This document shows, in pieces, positions 45,367 to 56,900 of a DNA stretch of 64,000 nt; position 1 is the first letter of the stretch, and each line of letters begins with the position of its first letter. This DNA comes from Muscardinus avellanarius (lineage: Eukaryota > Chordata > Mammalia > Rodentia > Gliridae), in the NCBI GenBank assembly GCA_963383645.1, contig OY726557.1:130532751-130596750 (forward strand), given 5' to 3'. The position numbers and the translations under genes were made by a program. The notes beneath the pieces were generated by a model that searched no databases, was not told the origin of the DNA, and saw only the letters and a program-made list of their open reading frames with translations.

Positions 45367-48300
45367 TTTTGCGGTACTGGGAATGGAACCCAGGGGCATT
45401 CTACCTCCCAGCTATACTCCCAGCCCTATTTTTTTATTCTTTTATATTTTTTATTTTATTTATTTATTTATTTATTTATTTGTGGGTCTGGGGATAGAAC
45501 CCAGGGGCATTTGACCTCCAAGCTACACCCCCTGCCCAATTTTTTATTATTTTGAAACAGGGTCTCACTAAGTTGTGGAGGACCTCACTAAGTAACTGAG
45601 GCTGTCCGCAAACCGTGATCCTCTGGTCTCAGCCTCCCAAATGCTGGGATTACAAGCATGTGCCACCACGCATGACTATTCTTTTTTATTTTTTAAACAG
45701 TGAGTTGCAAAAGGCCTCACTAAGTAGCTGAGGCTATCAGCAAACCCTGATCCTTCTGTCTCAGCTTCCCAAATGCTAGGATTACAAGCGTGCACCACCA
45801 CGCCCAGTTCTAAGGATCCTTTCATATAGAATTTTTTTTAATGTGCTGACAGTGTAGGTCATAGGTAGAGCCCGTGCTTAGCATGCATAAAGTCCTGGAA
45901 GAAAGAGGAGAAAGAGAAAGAGAGAGAAGAGACCCAGATCCATTCATATTTTCACTGGAGTTCTTTACAGTTCTAAACCATGCTACTATATATTGAAAGC
46001 CACTGAAAATATATATATATATATATATTTTTTTTTTTTTTGGTACGGGGGGGTGGAACCCAGGGGCTTTTCTACTTCCGGGCTATACTCTCAGACCTAT
46101 TTTTTATACTTTATTAGGAAACAGGGTCTCACTAAGTTGCCGAGAGCCTCACTATAAGTAGCTGAGGCTGGCTTTGAACCTGTGTGATCCTCCTGTCTCA
46201 GTCTCCCAAGTGCGGAGATTACAAGCATGTGCCACCACGCCCGGCTATTATTTCTCATTTTAATCTCTGAAGTCATCAACATTCTCCAAAATGGTCTAGT
46301 CCCTCATTGCTCTTCAAATTCCCCACCTGTGTCAGATGAGAATTCTGCTGCCCACAGGGCTCAATTATAGGCTCTTAAGTGCTTAATAAAATTTCTTGAT
46401 TTGAATAGTAAGTAAATATATTGGTTTCCTAGGAATTCCTCAAGAGCAATTTAGTTCTACTTGTCATTATATAGTTGGATTCTTTAAGGACAAAGATTAC
46501 TAGTCTGTTTGTTTGGATATTTGAATTATTTTGAGAGATCGAGTAAGGTAAATTTTTCTCTTACTTTTATAACTAACTTAAATGTAAAGGCCAAAGTTTA
46601 CATCAAGCCCAGTATTCTGTAAGTGGGTGATAAGCTGATGGGATGAACAGAAATATACCCTTAGGCTGACATAATGCTAGAGGCCAGAAGTGCCACACCT
46701 CTGAGTACACTGACATCATACCTTAAATTGCTTCCCACAGGTAGAACACAGGAAGTCTTTTCGATCTGAATGCCGGAGCATGTGCAGTCGCAGTTTGTCA
46801 GGGCGACAGAAGGCTTTGTCACACTCTGTGCACTGGTAGATCTTTTCTGAGTGGAAGCTGCGCACATGTTTTTTCACCTGGCAATAAGGAGAGAAGACTC
46901 AGGCCCTTGGGCACAAAGGAAACGAGCAGAGGCAGCTCTGAACACTAGAGGGAGCCAGTGCGCCAGCATGGATTTCCATCAACCTGGCCAGCTGATCCAA
47001 TCAGATGTGATAATTGGCCTCAATACCACATATAGTCCCTGTCACAAAGAAACAAAGCAAGTAGCCAGAAAGCCTTACAAATCTTAACCTCTCCAAAGAC
47101 TTGAAGAGTAGGACTAAAGCTGCTCAAAGCCTTGATCACTCAGTGCCCAATTAGGGTTCCTTTGGGTTTAAATGAATCTTGTTAAATATTATCTTCAGGA
47201 AGACCAAAAAAAAATTCTTCCTGGCTTTTCTCTGACTTCAATATATAGTAAAGCAATTTAGTTCCTTTTAGTAATTGATCCTTTTACATCTTCCTATAAA
47301 ATCAGGTTCTGGGGTGTTGAGATATAACTGAAGTAGGAGAGTAGCCCTCCGTTGGATCCCAGCACTGAAACAAACAAGCAAACAAACAAATAAATCAAGT
47401 TCTTAAGGACTGAAGACATGAATTCGCTGGGTGTGATAGTACATACCACCATCCCAGTACTTGAGAGGCTGAGACAGGAGACTCACAAATTTGAGGTCAG
47501 CCTCAGTAACATAGTGAGACTCTGTTTAAAAAAAAAAAAAGTAAACCAGGCACAAAGGCACATGCTTGTAATCCCAGTACTTGGGAGGCTGAGACAGGAG
47601 GATTGCGGGTTCAAGGACAGCCTTAGCCACTTAGTGAAACCCTCTGCAACTTAGTGAGACCTTGTTTCAAAATAAAGAATAAAAAAAATAGGGCAGGGAT
47701 GTAGTGCAGAGGTAGAATGACCCTGAGATCCATCCCCAGTACCACCAAAAAAAAGAAAAGAAAAGAACCATTATAATATTAACATCATTTCTCCTTAAAT
47801 GGGACTTATTCTACTTGTAGTTAATCTGAATAAAAGAATATAAGTTCACCTCGGGTTCAACAACTAGAGCTTCCCCCCCCCCAATAAAACATATAGTTTC
47901 CAACTCTCTTAACCATAAACATCCAATGAAAAAGAACTGAGTCATAACTATTCATTCTCCTCCATTACTTTTGGATTTCCTTTTACCACTAAAATCGGCC
48001 TTAGCGACGTTTAAGTGAGAAAATTTCCCAGACACTCAACACTAGTTGGTAACTTTTTAAAAATTATTTTATGAGGTATTTAATTATTCACTGACTAGCA
48101 ATAAAAACTATTAATACTTAAAATCACAAACATTCTGGAATTTATCTATATCCATTTTGTGCCAACAAACATACTACCAGGAGGGAGTCAGTGTTTGATA
48201 CAAAAGTCTATTTACACCCTAATACACTTGCTCTTATTTTCTCCTTTCAAAATGCATGAACTTAGTAAAGCAAGACAAGAAGCCACAGTGGTAAAGAATT

Positions 48301-50942
48301 GTTTCCAACCTTGGAACCTGGAGTTTATAATGTATTAGATTCTCTATATTTTATAAGTAACAGATATTAATAAGAATTATAAGAGACTTTTTAGAAATTA
48401 TAATCAAATCTAGATATTTATTACTTGTAATTTAACTTATATGTTTGAATACCAATGTCTAATCTGATGAATTAAGGGCCATAATACTCTTGTTTATCAA
48501 AAGTAATTTAATTGAAAAAATATTGTTCTCAATTATAAAGCTGTTTCAAAAAAAGGATGAAATTTTAGGGGCTAGGCAAGTCTCCATTTTCCAAAAACAG
48601 TTTCTTTTTTACTAAAGAAGGAAGGAGATATGAATCTCAGTCACACTCACCTGGATAAAATCTGGGAACCTTTTCTTACAAGTTGGGCAGGTGAAGTAGC
48701 CATCGTTGATATGAATGGCCACATGATCTTTCAACAAATCAAGGCGGTCAAAAGATTCTGGGCAAAAAATGCAAGAGTAAGTCTTCTGGTCTGAGTGGAG
48801 CTTCATATGGCTCTCCAAGGAAGCGCTGCTGATGAAGCCCTTGTTACAGAGGTCACAGGTCAGCGGGCAGTTCCCCTCCCGCCCATGGAAGCGCAAGTGT
48901 TGGTCCAGTTTGTCCTTTTCTCGGAAGGCCTTCCCACACTGCAAACACTTAAAAGGCCGGAAGGACTTCCGAATAAACAGATGCTGGAGCGCTGCATTCT
49001 GAAAGACATACACAAATACGATTATGTAGCGAGGAAATTGAGAGTGTAAGTGGATCATGCTTCCATAGGGAGAGACGACGACCCCTGCAATCTCACGCTC
49101 CCTGGAGAAGCTAAACTCTAGGACACACCGCAGGAAGAAGACTTTTGGTGAAAATGAAGCCATCCCTGAAAAAGTGTATTGTGAAAGAAAAATCTTTCAT
49201 GTGTTTCATTTTATATCTATGTATGCATGTTATCTTTTGGAAGGATTTAAGTGGCATTCAAGAATACATTCCCAATAGAAGACCTGCATAAGGATAAAGA
49301 TTGGAGATTCTGAAAAGAGACTTGAAGAAGTCATGCATGCATGAATGAGGCTGGAACAAGACAGCCAAATATTTCCTAAAGTACTTGATAGAAAAGAATC
49401 AGAAGCTTAATTAAAATCTCTAGTAAAAAAAAAAAAGAGTAGTAAAAATAACTGAGTGATAGCTATTCTTTGCGAGGAGTAGTGGAGGTAGAGGAAGAAA
49501 TAGATTTGGAGTGATAAAAATGTCCTGGAATTATAGTGATTGTAATAATTATAATGTATATGCATATATGCACACACATACATATAGTTATAGTTGTTAT
49601 AGTGATGATAGTGTTGTACAACTTTAGGAGAATTCTATGAATTTTTTTTAAGCTACACTCCCAGCCCTATTTTTTATTCTTTATTTTGAAACAGGGTCTC
49701 ACTAAATTGAGGAGGGCCTCATTAAGTAGCTGAGGCTGGCCACGAACCTGTGATCCTCCTGTCTCAGCCTCCCACGTAATGGAATCATAAGTGTGTGCCA
49801 CCATGCCCAGCTAAAAACTACTTTACAAGGGTGAATTTTAGGGTTGAGGATGTGACTCAATGGTAGAGAGCTTGCCTATCATCCAATAAGCCTAGGGTTC
49901 AATCCACAGTACCACCATATATATATTCACCATAATTACATATATGACATATATTAATATGTCATGTGAACTTTATGCTGTGTAAATTATAGATCTCAAT
50001 TTAAGACAAAGAGCTGAAAAGGAGATGAAGAATGTGGGTTTGTGTGAATGTGCCTGTTTATGAGACATGACACAGAGCAGACATCATAAACAGAATGTAT
50101 GTACTGCATCACTTTCTACTTGGGAAATGCAAAGGCCAAGTTCCCAGGCAGCCAGTCAGTTCTACTGGTTATTATGTCACACTAACAAAGTTAAGATAAT
50201 TTCTGTGCTTCCCGTCTAGACAGGTCAATTTCTTTCTCTCTCTTTTCAATCATAGATTGTACTTCTAATGCTGATTAGCCATCTTGTAAATTCATGCAAT
50301 TGTTATGGGGAATCTAAGTGAGAGAAGAGAGGTACTCAGGGCAAATCCATCACAACTACTGTAAACACATCTCGTGCTCCACTGGGAGCGGATCCACAGA
50401 ACCATCTTTCACACTGAAAATACAAATCAATATGTAGTTGTGCTATAATGAAGGCTCATTCTTCAATTCCTCAAGAGAAGCTCTAAAGCTATGAGGGGAG
50501 AGAACCCCTCAAAAACTGTACGTGTGAGTGGATGCTCATGTAGCATCAGGGAAGAGTAACTGGAGGTTTAATGGGGATCTCAATGCACTATTCACGTAAG
50601 GAAGAAAGTGTAGAGAACAACACTTTAACTCTTCTTTGGCAGCAACTTCTAAAGTAATATGAGATCAGTTGGGGGACAGAGGGAAACATTTGTTTTTGAT
50701 TTGCTGAAATTTCTGAACATAGTTCATTTCATGTAACAGAAAATTGCCTTTTCAGCTTTTTCTAACAGGATTAGGAGAGATATTTTAAGATGCTACCTAC
50801 TCATTTATCTAGAATAGGTAAATAGAATTCTGCTGTCTTCCCAAGTTAACTGGGGCTGCTTGTGGGAGTGGGGAGACATTTTATTTTATTCATTTTTATA
50901 TCTAGATCCCTTAAGAAATTGCTTAGACCAGACATGTCCAAT

Positions 50943-50989
<47 letters not shown>

Positions 50990-53900
50990 GGGGGGTAGGG
51001 ATAGATATATACTGGGGATTGATCCCAGGGGCACTGTCTCTCTGAGCTATACCCCCAGTCCTAGTTTATTTTTATTTTGAAACAGTGTCTCACTAGGTTG
51101 CTCAGAGTCTCAACACTTGCTGAGGTTGTCCTCAAACTTGTAGTTCTCCAGTCTTAGCCTCCCCAAGTACTGGGATTATAGGCATGCACAACCATGTCAA
51201 GCAGAAATGTCAATAATTTGAAAGTTAATAAAATATATTCAAGCCAGGTGTGGTGGTAAATTCTTGTAATCCCAGTACTTGGGAGACTGAGACAGGAGGA
51301 TCACAGGTTCATGGCCAGCCTCAGCAACTTAGAGACACCTCCACAAGTTAGTGAGACCCTGTTTCAAAAAATAATAAAATAGGGCAGAGGTAGAATGCCC
51401 TGGCTTCAATTCTCAGTACCACAAAAAAAAAAATATATATATATATATATATGTATTATATATAATATGTAACATATATTATGTATAATATATATATATG
51501 TATATATATATATTTCAAATGAAACTCAAAAAATGACTTCTAGGTTTTTTCTACTATATCCACAAAGATCTTTAAGAACAAATCTTTTAAATAAGCCACA
51601 GAGCTTGCTTTCACTTCCTTATACTACTTAGCGGTTGCCTAATCTTTTTACTCTATCAGGACACATTACTTATCTTACATAAAAGCTCTTACTGTTTTGT
51701 CTACTTTCAAAGCTTTATGGAATGATGCCAGATAAACAGATGCCATTCTGAGGTCCAGAGACGATTCACAATTGAGACGATTGAGACGCGGCTGCCATGT
51801 AAGAATCACTTCCTTTATTCAACTTGAGTCAAGTTTCCAGGGACAGACACAACGCACAACAGTTGCTGATGGTCCCATGAGGACTCCACTTCTCCTTGGG
51901 TGCTGCCGAATCCAGAGCTCGGCTTTGCTTTCGGCCCATTACGCTAATCAGTCTTCTGTCACTTCTGATTACTGTGAGTACGTTCAGATACTTGATTTGA
52001 ACCGATCAGCCACCTGGCCCCACTTCCTCAGTTCTACTGACAACTCTTATCATCTCTTGAATTTCCATGGAGCCCTGCACATTGTCTAAGTGCTCAAGAA
52101 CTGGCCTGTATTTCTCTGATCTCCTCTTGTGATCTTCATATTATAAGGTAGGAAAAGTGCTGGAACTTTTCCCACTTCCTGACCCACTTGTTGGCCAGCT
52201 CTGCTCTAAAAGAGCTTCTGTAGTACAAAGCCACACCACATCAAGTCCACTTTCTAAAAGATAGCATGACAAATGGAAAGGCAGAACACAACACGGGTCT
52301 TCTGGTCCCTGAGCTCCCACTGGTCGACCACACATCCTGAATGGCACACTAACCGTTCCAAGGATGCCCTGATAGTCTCTTGCTAAATTCTGTTGACTCA
52401 CACCATTGCAATGAATTCTAGGATTCTTTGTTTCTAAAATGCTTTTAACTTTTAATACTAATAGTTCACAGAACCTACATTATTGATCAACTTTCATACT
52501 ATTTTTATCCTGAGACTAAAAGAAAATCAAACAATCTTGCCTATTTGTTGTTCATTTGTTTGTGTCTTCAGCCTATTTTCTGCCCAGCTTTCACAGCCTT
52601 CCGTGGGCTAGACCTGAACAACATACCAACTATACTACCCTTTACCTACCACCACTGTCCTATGACTACACTAAACACATCCTGTGTCTGGGCCTATGGT
52701 CAACCTTCCAGAAGAGACTTTCTTTCAAGAACCAATCTAGGTCTTCTCCTATCCATAAATTATTCCCTGCCTCCTCCATCTTTCTTTGATCTTTCACTCT
52801 TAAGCTCCTAGAGCAATTATAGGCTGTACTTTTAACATTTAACACATAAATGTAAATGACCTTACACTAGTATTGCCTCTAAATTTAGACAGTCATCTCC
52901 TAGAGACAGAGCTCATGGGAAAGTTCTACTGTGTACCTAGAGAGTGCTGAATATCCACTTGGAACTCAGTACCAATCCATGAGTCAAATTGTTTTACAGC
53001 CGGAAGGTACCCTGGAGATCACTTAGTCCTCCCCTCCATTTCACACTGGAGGAATCTTCGGCCCCCAGTTAACCTACTGATCTACCTGTAAATAAATTCT
53101 AATTATCATTCATTTAAAATTACTATCGCAACCAAATTGGGGCTTCCACCAGGATTTAGTAAGTACAGGTTGCAAAGAACAGCAGATCAAGCAAACACTT
53201 AAATAATAACGTTCTGTTACATGAAACACAGGAAACAAACCTACCTGCAGCTCCAACTGAGCAGGCAGCATTAGAGGAGAGAAAAATAGTTACATTACCA
53301 ATGGGATTGGAAGACTTTCCTTTAGGTGGTCATTACCAATCTGGATAAAAAGATGAAAAAAATACATGGCCCTACTTTTTAGAATGTGTGAGAGGAAAAC
53401 AGGCTAGCTCAGCAAAGACTGACTTCCAAAAACGCCATGTATTGGGCTTTTGCATTGACACAGAAAACCTGCACAGAAACTACTATCTTACTCCTTCACA
53501 AATACAAGTCCACTATCAGCAAGCCTATGTTTGCACATGCACTGATTCACTACACATGTGAGCTTCAGATAGGTTTCCTTAAAAAAAGAAAAAGAACCTA
53601 GTAAGCATTTCTCTGGACTTAGTAAAATATCAGAATGGCCAAAGCAGAAAAGACAGCGATTTGGCAAGAGGAAAAAAATACAGATTGGGAAATAAAGCAG
53701 AATTATGGATGAGAAGATATTAATACATAGATTTTTATCTTTCTGCCCTATATTTATATCTGTTTACAGATACATTTGAAATAATTTAGATCAACCCAAA
53801 GTCATAAATGTTGCAGTTATAGGACCCTCACATGAAAATGCTAAAACATTTCAAAGTTGTCCTGTGGCTATAAATGCTTAAATATGTTTTTACATGAAGG

Positions 53901-56900
53901 CATGGACTAGACTATTTTTCAAGGCCTATAGGCAATCTTTTCTAGCCTATAGGCAAATAAAACCAAGAGGGAGTTGACTCCAACTTTCTCACCCACAACA
54001 AGACTCCTTTCCAGTGGTCCCTATAGATGTTGCCAAGCCCCTTCCCCCAAATATAGTATGACTTATCTTCTAAAGAAGAAAAAAAAGAAGACCAAAAAAA
54101 AAGCTAAAATGATCATCCATTTAAAATTTGTAAAAGCCTAGGAAATTGAGTAGTCTCTTTCATCTACAAATCAAATACCAATAAAAGTCTTTTTATACAC
54201 AGCTGCCACAACATGAGCTTCACGTCATTGCTTTTTGTCTAAACTGACATAGCTCAAAGCCATATTGTTTTCCACATGCTCAAATGCTGCCTGCGAAACG
54301 ATCAGAGAAACATACATCTGAATCAAAAGTCATGGAAGCCCTGCAGCCACGTGGTCTAAAACCAAGACACAAGTCCCACAGTGAGATGCTGACGAGCTCC
54401 TGAGCACACAACCGCAGATGTCCCAGGTGTGCAGACTACACCTGCCACACCAACTTGGTCACAGGTCCCTTTGCTTTGACGAGTAGCAACACTTGCCAGT
54501 CTCCCTTTGGAGACTGTAGATAACCAAATTTAGTTACCCACAATTAACTTGAGAGCTATGATTAGACACTGATTAGCCTAGCTTCAAGTATAAATGACTA
54601 GGACCAGGGGCATAGATCAGTGGAAGAGTGCTTGCTTGGCATGTAGGAGGCTCTGGGTCTAATCTCTAGTACCAGAAAATAAGACGTAAGTAATTGTAAT
54701 AATTAAGTATACTCAGTTCTCCATTTCCAGTCTATGAACTTAACGATGTGGAAAGCTATCCTATTTTAACTACTCTAGTCCAAGAGCTGCAAAACTCCAG
54801 GCTTCTGCACATTCAATTGGCTTACTAAAACAATTGAAGCTGGGACCAGCCATGCCAGTCTGCCATCGGACATAAAATCATTGAGAAACAGTTAACTGTT
54901 TTCTTCCAAAATAAGGAAATCAAGCATGAGATGGGCTAGATGCAAGATTTCAAAGTGAATAGTGAACAGGCTGGAAGACAAAGCGCCAAGAAAGCTGGCG
55001 AGGGAGGAAAGTGACCGGCTGCTGCAAGTGGAACGCGCTATCCCACTTACTCGGATGCGTTTGGCTCTGCGCATGTCGTCAGCTGTCAAAGTGCTCTGGG
55101 TGGGCACCACACTCTCTTCCTGCTGAGGCTGCAGATGCAGGGTGTGAGTCTCTGGTTCGTGCTCAAGAGAAGACTGGGTTTCTTGGGGCAGCTGGGGAAT
55201 TGGGAGAGTGGTCTGTTCTGGTTGGTCCAGTCCATTCAGAGTAGCTGGTTCAGCCTCGTCAAACTGCTCCTTTGTGGGGAAATGTAGCAGGTCCTGAAAT
55301 TTGTAATAACCAGGAATTATTTCCTACCTTGATAGAGATGATCTCTAGAGAGTCTACAGGCTCAGATTTAGAATCGCTGTTTTATAAAAAAAAATTTTTT
55401 AAAGAGTCAGGGTCTCACATTGTTGCCCAAAGCAAACATCCTCTAAACAAGCATCCACAGAAGACTTCTTTCCACCCCCCAGTACCTGTGTCCCATCGTC
55501 ACTCTTTTCCCCATTTTCGCTGGTTATTTCCAAGCGGATGAATTTTGGAGGACGCCCTGGCCGCCGACCTGGGCCAAATCGCCTCTTGCCTCGTCCCCTT
55601 CCTCTGCCTCTTGTTCTAGGGACAAGAGAGTAGGTTACCAGCAGTCATAGTTAAAATGTTTCCCTACTGGTCCTGTGTCCCCAGATTTTGAGCTCCTTTC
55701 ACTTTACTTTCTCTGGTCCTTTTCTCTAACATAATTGTTTTGCTAATGTGTACTTTCTAAATATCTCATCTTTACCCCCTCTAAATCCCAAAGAGATGTC
55801 TTTAAATTATTCCAGGGTGGGGAAAAGCTGTAAATATGCAAAACACTTGACAACATTTTGCTTCTGAAAGAAAGTGAAAAATGCAGACAGAACATGCTAG
55901 GCGTTTGATGTGTTCCCAGGAACTGTTACCTTAAACAAGATCCCGTCCTTTTTCTCTCCCCCTTGCCTCCATTCATAGTCCTGTGAAATGTGGCTATCTT
56001 CAAAGAATTTTATTTAATCTTCTAAAAGGTGGAACAATTTTCTTTTACTTTTTATTTTCTTTTTGGTACTGGGGATTGAACTCAGAGGCTTTCTCCCTCC
56101 AAGCTATACCCCAGCCCTATTTCTTATTTGGAAACAGGGTTTACTAGGTTGCTGAGAGCCTTGAGAAGCTGCCGAGGCTGGCTTTGAACCTGTGATCTTC
56201 CTGTCTCAGCCTCCCAAGTACTGGGATTATGAACATGCACCACCACACGTGGCCTGGTCAGGACAATTTTCTAATACAACTGTTCTATAACATGCCTAGT
56301 AAACACCAAGTGAATTTTATCCCCTTTAATAGATTTCTAACATACAGAAATTTTATATTTAGAGAGACTCCAACAGTACATCATAGCCAGGCACAGTGGC
56401 ATTTGCCTGTAAATGCAGTACTTGGAGACTGAGAGAGGACACTAGTAGGTTTGAGGCCAACCTCAGCAACTTAGAAAAACTCTGTTTCAAAATAAAAATA
56501 AAAAGGGCTGGGGTGTAGCTCAATTGAACCTGCAATCCTCCTGTCTCATTGTCTCAAGTACTGAGATTACAAATATGTGCCACCAAGCCTGGCTCCATTA
56601 GCACACTTTTAAGAAGTACTATATTTGCTCAGTACTATTATATATAGTCAAATTCAAATTTTCCTCATAATCTCAAATTTCTTTCAACAGGTAGCTAACA
56701 AACATATCTCCTATGTGTCATAACTATGCTAGGCACTAAAGATATAAAGCTATATATGGCAAGTTTTAACCCTCAAAAGTCTAGGAGAAGGATATAAACA
56801 AAATTCATAATGTAATATAAAAAATGCTAAAATAGAACCACAGACAGAGAGTTAGGGCTACTTAAAGCAGTGAATAACTTAAATCTCATTGTGAACTGGG

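Noticed and set aside
48612..49163. 183-codon reading of the zinc-finger exon as one gene
   Set aside because: Real coding is 48651-48998 only; the extra residues at both ends are translated intron past a clear acceptor and donor.
51772..52089. 105-codon plus-strand frame in the SINE-free intron
   Set aside because: No family recognised, no start context or splice sites that would tie it to a transcript; kept only as part of the SINE-poor interval.
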